The position numbers were made by a program, and so were the translations under genes. The notes under the pieces were generated by a model. It was not told the DNA's origin. It ran no database searches and worked only from the letters and a program-made list of their open reading frames with translations. Positions 52,153-59,714 of a DNA stretch of 64,000 nt are shown in pieces (position 1 is the stretch's first letter; each line of letters starts with the position of its first letter). The stretch comes from JBDSKH01 sp035556655 (lineage in GTDB: Bacteria; Actinomycetota; Actinomycetes; Actinomycetales; Microbacteriaceae), in the NCBI GenBank assembly GCA_035556655.1, contig DATMFW010000058.1, positions 15,294 to 79,293 on the forward strand, written 5' to 3'.

Positions 52153-52686
52153 CTAGAACGGCGCGACGGGCTCGCCGGTCTCGCTCGCGTGCGTCTCGGC
52201 GAGCGTGGCGGCCGCGATCTCGTCGCCGGGCTCGGCCGCCAGGGTGAACGGTTCCTCGCCGGCGTCCGCAGACGGAACCTCCGCGGGCTCGCCCTCCGGC
52301 GCCTCGCCCTCTGCCTCGGCGATGGCAGCCATCGCCGACCGGGTGAACGCGGCGGTTCCCCAGGCCAGATCGTGACCGATCGCATCGGCCGCGATCTCGA
52401 CCGAGATGCCGTTCTTGTCGTCGGAGCTCCATTCGCGAACGCGCAGCTTGCCCGTGACGACGATGCGCTGCCCTTTCTGCAGCGACATCAGGACGTTCGC
52501 AGCGAGCTGACGGAAGGTCGCCACGGTGAACCAGTTGGTCTCGGCCGTCACCCACTTGCCCTCGGCCTTGTCGAACTTGCGCTGGTTGGAGGCGAGGCGG
52601 AACGTGGTGATCGCCAGACCTGTGCTGGTGACGATGTTCTTGGGCGTCGTGGCGACGAGGCCGGTGACGGTGATGAGGTCGGGCAT
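52153..52686 (-). CDS. ssb: Single-stranded DNA-binding protein
   Basis: A 177-residue SSB: an OB-fold over residues 1-110 (MPDLITVTGLVATTPKNIVT, NWFTVATFRQLAANVLMSLQKGQRIVVTGKL) and an acidic Glu/Ala-rich tail. The tail ends EPVAPF rather than the usual DDIPF tip, so interaction with partner proteins may differ; this could be the second, competence- or stress-type SSB. The ATG has a GAAGGAG ribosome site. A perfect 14-bp inverted repeat lies in its upstream region. Confidence 0.9.
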   Translation of the reverse strand: MPDLITVTGLVATTPKNIVTSTGLAITTFRLASNQRKFDKAEGKWVTAETNWFTVATFRQLAANVLMSLQKGQRIVVTGKLRVREWSSDDKNGISVEIAADAIGHDLAWGTAAFTRSAMAAIAEAEGEAPEGEPAEVPSADAGEEPFTLAAEPGDEIAAATLAETHASETGEPVAPF

Positions 52687-52712
52687 GGAGGGCTCCTTCG
52701 AGGGATCGGTGG

Positions 52713-52765
52713 ATCGGATGCCGGGGAGCGGCGCTCGTGCCGGGAAGCCGGCCCCGGCATCCGAT
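52713..52765. promoter_or_regulatory. Perfect 14-bp inverted repeat ahead of ssb
   Basis: ATCGGATGCCGGGG at 52713-52726 and its exact complement at 52752-52765 surround a 25-nt loop, 27-79 bp before the ssb ATG. A possible ssb promoter (TTCCGG...TATCGG on the minus strand) begins at the distal arm, so the hairpin would form at the 5' end of the ssb message. Operator, mRNA stabiliser or attenuator are all possible. Confidence 0.6.
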
Positions 52766-52795
52766 AGCCCATGCTCGACCGGAAGCGCAGACGCG

Positions 52796-52832
52796 AAACG
52801 CCGCCCGGCCTCATTCGTGGAGGCGGGCGGCG
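52796..52832 (-). terminator. Hairpin terminator of the 70-aa gene
   Basis: Arms CGCCGCCCG and CGGGCGGCG, extended by CCTC/GAGG across a one-base bulge, with a seven-base loop; on the minus strand it is followed by TTTCGCG. It sits about 40 bp after the stop of the 70-aa gene. Confidence 0.6.
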
Positions 52833-52871
52833 ATCGCGTGCTGTGAGGGAGCGGTCGGACGCTCCCGGACC

Positions 52872-53084
52872 TCAGTGCTCCCGGAACTCCGGCCAGTCGG
52901 ATCCCGGCAGCATGCTGGCGTGCAGGGCGCTCTTGGCGACGTCCAGGGTCGGGTAGGTGCCGCGCGGCGTCGGATCGTTCATCAGCCGCACCTCGAATCC
53001 GTCGGTGGTGCGGTGGATCGATCCGACCGCTCCCGCCGGCCCGAAGGCCACCCAGCGCTGTTCGGTGGTGGTGTTCTCACTCAT
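52872..53084 (-). CDS. Small hypothetical protein (70 aa)
   Basis: A 70-residue protein, MSENTTTEQRWVAFGPAGAVG at the start and SMLPGSDWPEFREH at the end, with GFEVRLMNDPTPRGTYPTL in the middle. The pattern suggests a small beta domain and one helix, typical of conserved actinobacterial small proteins of unknown function. Support: a strong AAAGGAG ribosome site, its own hairpin terminator and normal codon usage. Confidence 0.75.
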   Translation of the reverse strand: MSENTTTEQRWVAFGPAGAVGSIHRTTDGFEVRLMNDPTPRGTYPTLDVAKSALHASMLPGSDWPEFREH

Positions 53085-53157
53085 CGTCGAGCTCCTTTCG
53101 ATGCTCTTCGACGCTACGCCGAACGGCTGCGGCTGTCGACGGATCCTCCGGAGATGC

Positions 53158-53718
53158 TCAGCCGAGCGCCCGGATCCCGTGCACCAACATGTCCAGGAGC
53201 GCATCGAAGCTGCGATCGACGTCGTCGGGCATGCCGAAGCCGCCCCCCGCCTCCAGGGTCACGAACCCGTGGATCGCGGACCGCGCCGCCCGGATCGCAT
53301 CGACCGTCCGCTCGGGGGGCACGTCGAATCCGCGCAGCACCGCCCCCATCACCTCGACCGCCTCGCCTGCCGCCGCGAGCAGGTCGGCATCGCCGGCCGG
53401 CGCGATCTGCGTCGCGGCATACAGCCCCGGATGCGTCCGCGCGAAATCCCGGATCGCGTACCCCACAGCGCGCAGGGCTTCGTCTCCGGCCACCCCGACG
53501 GTCGCGACCGAGCTCACCCGCACCAGCTCGCGCACCCCGGCCAGGGCGACGGCCGTGCGCAACGCGGCGAGCGACCCGATGTGCTTGTACAGGCTGGGGA
53601 CGGCAACCCCTGCCCGCCCGGCGACCGCGGCGAGCGTGAGGGCATCGAGCCCCTCATCGTCGACGAGGGCGACCGCGAGCTCGACGACGGCTGTGGAGTT
53701 GAGCCCCGCCCTAGGCAC
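53158..53718 (-). CDS. TetR-family transcriptional regulator
   Basis: A 186-residue repressor with GTG start. The helix-turn-helix is in LTLAAVAGRAGVAVPSLYKHIGSLAAL (residues about 25-51), followed by a TetR C-terminal ligand domain of the WHG type. It is downstream of an alpha/beta hydrolase gene and overlaps it by eight bases, so both are transcribed from the promoter at 54561-54566, which contains a perfect palindrome; autoregulation of the pair by this protein is the simplest reading. Confidence 0.9.
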   Translation of the reverse strand: MPRAGLNSTAVVELAVALVDDEGLDALTLAAVAGRAGVAVPSLYKHIGSLAALRTAVALAGVRELVRVSSVATVGVAGDEALRAVGYAIRDFARTHPGLYAATQIAPAGDADLLAAAGEAVEVMGAVLRGFDVPPERTVDAIRAARSAIHGFVTLEAGGGFGMPDDVDRSFDALLDMLVHGIRALG

Positions 53719-54553
53719 GCCAGCCCGACCCGGCACGAAGGGTCTCGGCGAACCGCAGCACCGCCGGGACGACGACGTCGGGACGCTGATGCTGCGCGTA
53801 GTGCCCAGCATCGTCGACGAGGAGCGTCTCGGCGCGCAGCTGCTCCCCCATCCAGGCCAGCTCGGCAGCGGGGTCGCGGTAGTCGGGGTCACCCGCGCCG
53901 ACGACGATGAGCGCGGGCGCCGCGACGGACGCCGCCAGCGGGGTGACCACGTCGTGGTCGAGCGCCAGCGCGAGGTCGAGCAGTGCGCGCAGGCGTCCGG
54001 GCTCGCGCAGGGAGGCGCGGATCGCATCCGCGTGTTCGCGCAGCCACGGAGCGCGGGCGCCCGCGTTCAGCGCCGTCCGGTAGTAGAGCGCCCACATGGC
54101 GGCGCCCCATGGCCGGGCGAAGAGCGCCCGGTAGAGCAGGCGCGTTCCCGGGCCGGCGGGGCCGCCGCGCAGGAACGGGCTGACCAGGACGAGGCCGGCC
54201 ACGGCATCCGGGCGTTCTGCCGCCGCGATGACGGCGGCGGACCCGGCCATCGAGTTGCCGATGACCAGCGCGGGCCCGCCGAGTTCGTCGACGAGGGCGA
54301 TGATGTCGGATGCGGTGGCCGGGTCGCCGTGACTGGTGAACGTCGTGTCGGAGTCACCATGCCCGCGCAGGTCGAGCACGGCGACGCGGAAGCCCGCGTC
54401 GGCGAGCGGGCCCGTCAGCTCGCGCCAGGTGTCGCGCAGGTCTCCCATTCCGGTGATGGCCACGATGAGGGGACCGTCCCCGGTCAGGGTGTAGCCGAGG
54501 CGACCCTCGGGGCGGGCGAGGTACGACACGGAAGCGGTTTGGCTATCGATCAT
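53711..54553 (-). CDS. Alpha/beta-hydrolase
   Basis: A 280-residue hydrolase. The oxyanion region VAITGMGDLRDTWREL, the DLRGHGDSD strand, the nucleophile elbow GNSMAGS (Ser in the middle of G-N-S-M-A), an Asp in VGAGDPDYRDPA and the C-terminal His in DDAGHYAQHQRPD make a complete catalytic set of the haloperoxidase/esterase type. The start at 54553 was chosen because TAGGTT lies seven bases upstream; a second ATG at 54559 would sit only one base from that box. The substrate is probably a ligand of the TetR partner. Confidence 0.88.
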   Translation of the reverse strand: MIDSQTASVSYLARPEGRLGYTLTGDGPLIVAITGMGDLRDTWRELTGPLADAGFRVAVLDLRGHGDSDTTFTSHGDPATASDIIALVDELGGPALVIGNSMAGSAAVIAAAERPDAVAGLVLVSPFLRGGPAGPGTRLLYRALFARPWGAAMWALYYRTALNAGARAPWLREHADAIRASLREPGRLRALLDLALALDHDVVTPLAASVAAPALIVVGAGDPDYRDPAAELAWMGEQLRAETLLVDDAGHYAQHQRPDVVVPAVLRFAETLRAGSGWRA

Positions 54554-54560
54554 AGCCATA

Positions 54561-54576
54561 AACCTAATGGCATTAG
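54561..54576. promoter_or_regulatory. TetR-type operator overlapping the -10 box
   Basis: The 13-bp perfect palindrome CTAATG-G-CATTAG (54564-54576) overlaps the minus-strand -10 box TAGGTT (54561-54566) of the hydrolase-tetR operon. This is a textbook position for repression by the encoded TetR protein. Confidence 0.65.
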
Positions 54577-54597
54577 CTTCCGTACGCAAGCCGGACG

Positions 54598-55125
54598 CTA
54601 CGACGCGAGCACGTACTCCGCGTAGGACTTGCGGATCTTGTTCACCTTCGGCAGCGCGACCGCCAGGCAGTAGCCCTGGTTCGGGTTCTTGGCGAAGAAG
54701 TCCTGGTGGTAGTCCTCGGCGTCGTACCACTCGCCCAGTGGCTCGATCGTGGTGACGATGCCGCCGTCCCAGTACTCGGCGGCCCGCTCGCGCGCTGCCT
54801 CGAAGAGCATCTGCTGCTCGTCGCCGTCGAAGAACATCGCCGAGCGGTACTGCGTGCCGATGTCGTTGCCCTGCCGGTTGAGCTGCCGCGGGTCGTGCAG
54901 CGTGAAGAACACATCGAGGATGACGCTCTCGGGGATCACGGTCTCGTCGAAGACGACCTTGACGGCCTCGGCGTGCCCGGTGGTGCCGGTGCAGACGGCC
55001 TCGTACGAGGGATTCGCGGTGGTTCCGCCGGTGTAGCCGGACACGACATCCTGCACGCCCTTGAGCGTGCGGTAGACCGCGTCGAGACACCAGAAGCAAC
55101 CGCCCGCGACGACGAATGTGCGCAT
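54598..55125 (-). CDS. msrA: Peptide-methionine (S)-S-oxide reductase
   Basis: A 175-residue repair enzyme that reduces the S-epimer of methionine sulfoxide. The catalytic motif GCFWC is at residues 9-13, with GYTGGTTANPSYEAVC, TGHAEAVKVVFDE and YRSAMFF as further MsrA blocks; YHQDFFAKNPNQGYC near the C-terminus holds the resolving Cys. A TAGGGT box lies six bases before the ATG, so the message is leaderless. Confidence 0.96.
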   Translation of the reverse strand: MRTFVVAGGCFWCLDAVYRTLKGVQDVVSGYTGGTTANPSYEAVCTGTTGHAEAVKVVFDETVIPESVILDVFFTLHDPRQLNRQGNDIGTQYRSAMFFDGDEQQMLFEAARERAAEYWDGGIVTTIEPLGEWYDAEDYHQDFFAKNPNQGYCLAVALPKVNKIRKSYAEYVLAS

Positions 55126-55131
55126 GGGGGA

Positions 55132-55200
55132 ACCCTACTTTCTTGTGGAGGAAGGGACACCTCCTACAACCGGCGACGCCCCCGATAAGTTCCCTAGGCT
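55132..55200. promoter_or_regulatory. Divergent promoters of msrA and the aldo/keto reductase gene
   Basis: TAGGGT at 55132-55137 (minus strand) lies six bases before msrA; TAGGCT at 55195-55200 (plus strand) lies six bases before the aldo/keto reductase ATG. These divergent promoters do not overlap, unlike three other pairs in the window. Confidence 0.5.
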
Positions 55201-55206
55201 GAGCCC

Positions 55207-56223
55207 ATGCTCACGCCACCGCCCTACGTCGCCGCGCCCGGCCGATACGACTCGATGCCCTACGTGCGAACGGGCCGGTCGGGCCTGAAACTGCCCAAGA
55301 TCTCGCTCGGCCTCTGGAACAACTTCGGCAACGACCGGCCGCTCGAGACCCAGCGCGCGATCCTGCGCCGGGCATTCGACCTCGGGGTGACGCACTTCGA
55401 CCTCGCCAACAACTACGGCCCTCCCGGAGGCGCGGCCGAGAGCAACTTCGGGCGCATCCTGCGCGAGGACTTCCTGCCGTACCGCGACGAGTTGATCATC
55501 TCCAGCAAAGCCGGATTCGACATGTGGGACGGCCCCTACGGCGAATGGGGCTCGCGCAAGTACCTGCTCGCGTCGCTCGACCAGTCCCTGACGCGCATGG
55601 GGCTGCCCTACGTCGACATCTTCTATTCGCACCGCCCCGATCCCGACACCCCGATCGAGGAGACCATGGGCGCCCTCGCGCACGCCGTGCGTTCCGGCAA
55701 GGCGCTCTACGCCGGCATCTCGAACTACGACCCCGACCAGACCCGGGCGGCGCACGCGGCTCTCGCCGCCGAGGGCGTGCCGCTGCTCATCCACCAGCCC
55801 CGCTACAACATGTTCGACCGTCGCATGGAGAACGGCCTGCTCGAGGTCCTCGACGAGCTGCAGATCGGCAGCATCGTGTTCTCGCCGCTGGCGCAAGGCA
55901 TGCTGACCGACCGGTACCTGGGCGGAATCCCCGAGGGGTCACGCGCGGCCGAGGGCCGCTGGATCAGCTCGGACAACATCGACGCCACCTACCTCGAACG
56001 CGCGAAGGGTCTCGACGAGATCGCGAAGGGGCGCGGCCAGTCCCTCGCCCAACTCGCGCTCACCTGGGTGCTGCGCCATCCGCAGGTCACGAGCGCGCTG
56101 ATCGGCGCGTCGAGCGTCGCGCAACTGGAGGACAGCCTGAAGGCCCTGGACGCCCCGGAGCTGAGCGCCGACGAGCTCGCGGCGATCGAGCCGCTCGCCG
56201 TCGACGGCACCGAGCGTCGCTAG
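55207..56223 (+). CDS. Aldo/keto reductase, YghZ/MgrA-like
   Basis: A 338-residue NADPH-dependent reductase. The catalytic tetrad positions are seen as THFDLANNYG (Asp, Tyr), SSKAGFDMW (Lys) and FYSHRPDP (His). LGLWNNFG near the start and the long AESNFGRIL loop resemble the L-glyceraldehyde-3-phosphate/methylglyoxal reductase group. It is transcribed divergently from msrA and followed directly by an EamA transporter gene starting at the next base after its stop. Confidence 0.93.
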   Translation: MLTPPPYVAAPGRYDSMPYVRTGRSGLKLPKISLGLWNNFGNDRPLETQRAILRRAFDLGVTHFDLANNYGPPGGAAESNFGRILREDFLPYRDELIISSKAGFDMWDGPYGEWGSRKYLLASLDQSLTRMGLPYVDIFYSHRPDPDTPIEETMGALAHAVRSGKALYAGISNYDPDQTRAAHAALAAEGVPLLIHQPRYNMFDRRMENGLLEVLDELQIGSIVFSPLAQGMLTDRYLGGIPEGSRAAEGRWISSDNIDATYLERAKGLDEIAKGRGQSLAQLALTWVLRHPQVTSALIGASSVAQLEDSLKALDAPELSADELAAIEPLAVDGTERR

Positions 56224-57165
56224 GTGGGCTACCTCTACGCGCTCCTCGCGGCGCTGCTGTTCGGCGCGAACGGCTCACTCGTCAAGCTGCTCGTCGAGGC
56301 GGGCATCTCGCCGCTGCAGCTCACCCAGTTCCGCACCGTCGGCACGGCGGTTCTCGCCGGGGCGATCCTGCTGCTCACCGACCGGGCGGCGTTCCGGCTG
56401 CGGCCCCGGCAGCTCGCGATCATGGCGGTGCTCGGCGTGGGAGGTGTCGCGCTGCTGCAGGCCAGTTACGCGGCAGCGATCCAGCGGCTGCCGGTCGGCA
56501 TCGCACTGTTGCTGGAGTACATGGCCGTTCTCATGGTCGCGCTGTTCGCCTTCTTCGTGTTCCGCGAGAAGTTGAAGGCGCGCATCTGGGTCGCCATCGC
56601 CCTGGTGCTGGCGGGGCTGGCCTTGGTGGCACAGATCTGGTCGAGTCGGCTCGACCCGCTCGGCGTCGTGCTGGCGCTCATCGCGGCGGTGACGCTGGCG
56701 TTCTACTTCCTCGTCGGCGAACGTCAGGTCGGGGCCACCTCGCCGCTGACCGTCGCGTTCTGGACGATGACCTTCGCCAGCATCTTCTGGGCGTTCTTCA
56801 GCGGCTGGTGGGAGTTGCGGCCGACGACGTTCACCGCCCCGCTCGAGCTCGGCGCGGGGTTCGCCGCGCCCCTCTGGGCGCCGCTCGTGGTGACCGTGCT
56901 CGTGGGATCGTTCGCCCCGTTCCTGCTCTCGTTCTATGCCCTGAAACACCTGCCGGCGACGGCCGCCGGCATCGTGGCCTCGAGCGAGGTGCTGTTCGCG
57001 TTCGCGGTTGCGTGGCTGTGGCTCGGCGAGCAGCTGGACCCCGTGCAGGTCATCGGGGCGGCCATCGTGCTCACCGGGATCGTGCTGGCCCAGACGGCCC
57101 GCCAGACCAAGACGGTGGTGGATGCGGACCTGGCACTGCGCACCGGTCCCGTCACGCTGCCGTGA
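56224..57165 (+). CDS. EamA-family (DMT superfamily) transporter
   Basis: A 313-residue inner-membrane carrier with ten helices in two EamA repeats. The first begins YLYALLAALLFGANGSLVK, the second about residue 145 (LGVVLALIAAVTLAFYFLVGE). EamA proteins export metabolites or amino acids. GTG start immediately after the previous stop, so it is co-transcribed with the aldo/keto reductase. A short charged C-terminal tail follows the last helix. Confidence 0.92.
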   Translation: MGYLYALLAALLFGANGSLVKLLVEAGISPLQLTQFRTVGTAVLAGAILLLTDRAAFRLRPRQLAIMAVLGVGGVALLQASYAAAIQRLPVGIALLLEYMAVLMVALFAFFVFREKLKARIWVAIALVLAGLALVAQIWSSRLDPLGVVLALIAAVTLAFYFLVGERQVGATSPLTVAFWTMTFASIFWAFFSGWWELRPTTFTAPLELGAGFAAPLWAPLVVTVLVGSFAPFLLSFYALKHLPATAAGIVASSEVLFAFAVAWLWLGEQLDPVQVIGAAIVLTGIVLAQTARQTKTVVDADLALRTGPVTLP

Positions 57166-57196
57166 CGGTGTCAGTGGTCGAACGTATGTTCGAATC

Positions 57197-57451
57197 ATGG
57201 ACCTGCTCGAACGACCCGCACCCCTTCCGTTGCTCCGCGCGGCACCGCGCGGGCTCGAGATCGTCCCCCGCCGCGGCGCTCTGTGGCGCGTTGCCCGAAC
57301 CGACGGCTACGTGCTCGGCTATGTCGAGCGGGTGACCGATGAGACCGGGCCGCACTACCGCAGCAAGCGCCTGATCGGCCGCGCCGAGCGGTTCGATGTG
57401 ATCGGCGAGTTCGGCGCGCCGGATGACGCGGTCGACGCGCTGCGGTACTGA
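57197..57451 (+). CDS. Small hypothetical protein (84 aa)
   Basis: An 84-residue, beta-rich soluble protein: MDLLERPAPLPLLRAAPRGLEIVP and ALWRVARTDGYVLGYVERV with HYRSKRLIGRAERFDVIGEF. It resembles the small conserved proteins of unknown function found in several Microbacterium-type genomes; no name known to me. TATGTT lies six bases before the ATG, so a leaderless start supports this frame. Nothing toxin- or antitoxin-like is obvious. Confidence 0.75.
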   Translation: MDLLERPAPLPLLRAAPRGLEIVPRRGALWRVARTDGYVLGYVERVTDETGPHYRSKRLIGRAERFDVIGEFGAPDDAVDALRY

Positions 57452-57514
57452 GGGATCGCCGCGCACCGGCATGGCCTGACCGGGTTCGCGCGAGAGCAGA
57501 CGTATGGTGCCCGC

Positions 57515-58084
57515 ATGGACTGGTGGAACGACCTTCTCGAATGGACCCGCACCGACGACGGTCAGGCGGCGCTGACGACGGCGATCATCCCGTTCGTGGC
57601 GATCGTGGTCGCCGGAGTCATCGCCGCCCTCGTCGGCCGAGGCGCCACGCGGCGCATCGTCACCCAGCGCGACCGCGAGGCCCGCTCGGCAGCGGTCGGC
57701 GCCCTCGTCACCGCCGGCAAGTCAGCGGCCACCTGGCACAGCCTGTCGCCCGCGGCGAAAGAGCACTCCGAGGCGCTGGCGAGCTCCGCCGACATCCAGG
57801 TACGACTGCTCCCGCTCGCCGGCGCCGGGCTCGCCGCCGACTGGGCGGAACACCAGCTCGAATCGATGCGCACCAACTCGGTCAACTACAGCTTCCAGGC
57901 CGACCAGACCCTCTACGAATACCGCGAACGCCTCGTGCGCTGGGCTCACAAGCCCGGCAAGGCCAAGAAGCTGTTCGGCGACGACCTCGACGCCTGGAAG
58001 TACGACAACAGCAGGCCCGACCCCGTCGCCCTCGAACAGCAGCGCTGGGCCGAAGAGCAGCTCACCGCAACGACTCCGGTGTAG
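57515..58084 (+). CDS. Hypothetical membrane-anchored protein (189 aa)
   Basis: A 189-residue protein with one N-terminal helix (ALTTAIIPFVAIVVAGVIAALVG, about residues 20-42) followed by a soluble, charged, largely helical domain (QRDREARSAAVGALVTAG, LPLAGAGLAADWAEHQL, YEYRERLVRWAHKPGKAKKLFG). Topology suggests an inner-membrane anchor with a cytoplasmic tail. No family recognised. TATGGT six bases before the ATG supports a leaderless start. Confidence 0.8.
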   Translation: MDWWNDLLEWTRTDDGQAALTTAIIPFVAIVVAGVIAALVGRGATRRIVTQRDREARSAAVGALVTAGKSAATWHSLSPAAKEHSEALASSADIQVRLLPLAGAGLAADWAEHQLESMRTNSVNYSFQADQTLYEYRERLVRWAHKPGKAKKLFGDDLDAWKYDNSRPDPVALEQQRWAEEQLTATTPV

Positions 58085-58099
58085 CCCTCGCGCGATCGG

Positions 58100-58768
58100 T
58101 CAGCTCAGCCGGCCGTCATGCAGGTCGATCACCCGGTCGGCCATCTTCATCATCGCCGGATCGTGAGTCGCCACGACCGCCGCCATGCCCCGCTGATGCA
58201 CGAAGCCGGCGATGAGCTTCATGATCGTCGCGCCCGTCTCGCTGTCGAGCTGACCCGTCGGCTCGTCGGCCAGCAGGATGCCGGGGTCGCCCACCAGCGC
58301 CCGCGCCAGCCCCACGCGTTGCTGCTGCCCGCCCGACAGCTCCGCGGGACGCTGCTCGGCGTGACCCTCGAGCCCGACGGCGGCCAGCGCCGCCGCGACC
58401 CGCTGCCGGCGCTCCGCCGGAGGCACCCTGCGGATGCGCAACGGCACCTCGACGTTCTCGGCCGCCGACAGCACCGCGATGAGCCCGAACGACTGGAACA
58501 CCGAGGCGATGCGCACCCCGAGCACGTCGGCGACCCCCGCCCCGAGCGACGCCAGGTCGACGCCGTCGAGCTCGACCCGTCCCGACGTCGGCCGGTCGAG
58601 TCCGCCGAGCATCGTGAGCAGCGTCGTCTTGCCCGACCCCGAGCGCCCGCGGATGACGACCAGTTCGCCCGGAGCGACCTCCAAGTCGACACCCTTCACG
58701 GCAACGACATCGCCCGCCGGGCTCGGGAACACCCGCGTCACCCCGACGGCCTTCAACAGCGCGCTCAC
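58100..58768 (-). CDS. ABC transporter ATP-binding protein, MacB/LolD type
   Basis: A 222-residue ATPase of the MacB/LolD family. Walker A GRSGSGKTT, signature LSGGQQQRVGLARAL, Walker B ILLADEPTGQLD and the His of VVATHDPA are present. It starts at an ATG overlapping the stop of the longer ATPase gene (ATGA). With two large FtsX-type permeases upstream it forms one export or lipoprotein-handling system; substrate unknown. Confidence 0.95.
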   Translation of the reverse strand: MSALLKAVGVTRVFPSPAGDVVAVKGVDLEVAPGELVVIRGRSGSGKTTLLTMLGGLDRPTSGRVELDGVDLASLGAGVADVLGVRIASVFQSFGLIAVLSAAENVEVPLRIRRVPPAERRQRVAAALAAVGLEGHAEQRPAELSGGQQQRVGLARALVGDPGILLADEPTGQLDSETGATIMKLIAGFVHQRGMAAVVATHDPAMMKMADRVIDLHDGRLS

Positions 58769-59712
58769 TCGGCACCACCGTCCGCGGCGCGATGCCGGCC
58801 CCGGCCCGGATCGGGCGGCGGCACCGGGCGATCGCCCGGCCGCACCTCGACCCGGTCGGGCTCGAGCGAAAGCCGGACCCGGTCGCGCAGACCGAGCGCC
58901 GTGGTGAACTCGGCGGGGAACTGCATGCGGCCCGCCTTGTCGAGCACCGCGAACTCCTCGGCGACCCGCACCGAGCGGCCCTCGGCGTCGATGTTGGTAC
59001 TGCGCAGGGTCTCGGTCGAGGTCCGACCGTCACGGATGCGGACCGTGCGGTTCACATGCTCCGACACCGCGGGATCGTGCGTGACGATGAGCGTCGTCAC
59101 GCCCTTCTCGCGATTGACGGTCTCCATCGCGGCGAGGACGTCCGCGCTGGTCGCCTCATCGAGCTCTCCGGTCGGCTCGTCGGCCAGCAGCACCCGTGGT
59201 CCGTTCGCCAGCGACACGGCGATCGCGACCCGCTGCTTCTGGCCACCCGACAGCTGATCCGGCCGGCGGTCCGCCACCTCCCCCACCGTCAGCAGTTCCA
59301 GCAGCTCGTCGGTGACGGCGCGCCGCTCGCGACGCGGGACGACCCCGGCGACGGCGTGCGCCATCCCGATGTTCTCGGCAGCGCTCAGATACGGCAGCAG
59401 GTTGCGCGCCGACTGCTGCCAGACGAATCCGACGCTGCGGCGCTGGTACTCCAGCCGTTCGGCTCCGCGCATCGCGACGAGATCGTGGCCGGCGACGTGC
59501 GCCCGGCCGGCGGTCGGGGTGTCGAGTCCGGCGAGGATCGTCAGCAGCGTCGACTTGCCCGACCCGGAGGCCCCCACCAGCGCGACCATCTCGCCGCGTT
59601 CGACCCGCAGCTCGAGCCCCTGCAGCGCCTGGACCTCGATGCCCTGCGCGATGAAGATGCGCACCAGCTCCGAGCACAGGATGTCGGGGCCCTCGAGTGC
59701 GGTGTCTGCCAT
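58765..59712 (-). CDS. ABC transporter ATP-binding protein with AbrB-like C-terminal tail
   Basis: A 315-residue ATPase. Residues 1-235 are a complete MacB/LolD-type cassette (Walker A GASGSGKST at 47-55, Q-loop WQQSARN, signature LSGGQKQRVAIA at 154-165, Walker B VLLADEPTGELD at 174-185, THDPA). After a short linker, residues 254-292 read FAVLDKAGRMQFPAEF and ALGLRDRVRLSLEPDRVEV, the pattern of a SpoVT/AbrB swapped-hairpin DNA-binding unit. The tail ends Pro/Gly/Asp/Arg-rich. The start at 59712 has an AGAAGGA site five bases upstream; an ATG two codons earlier is also possible. Confidence 0.9.
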   Translation of the reverse strand: MADTALEGPDILCSELVRIFIAQGIEVQALQGLELRVERGEMVALVGASGSGKSTLLTILAGLDTPTAGRAHVAGHDLVAMRGAERLEYQRRSVGFVWQQSARNLLPYLSAAENIGMAHAVAGVVPRRERRAVTDELLELLTVGEVADRRPDQLSGGQKQRVAIAVSLANGPRVLLADEPTGELDEATSADVLAAMETVNREKGVTTLIVTHDPAVSEHVNRTVRIRDGRTSTETLRSTNIDAEGRSVRVAEEFAVLDKAGRMQFPAEFTTALGLRDRVRLSLEPDRVEVRPGDRPVPPPDPGRGRHRAADGGAE

Positions 59713-59714
59713 GG

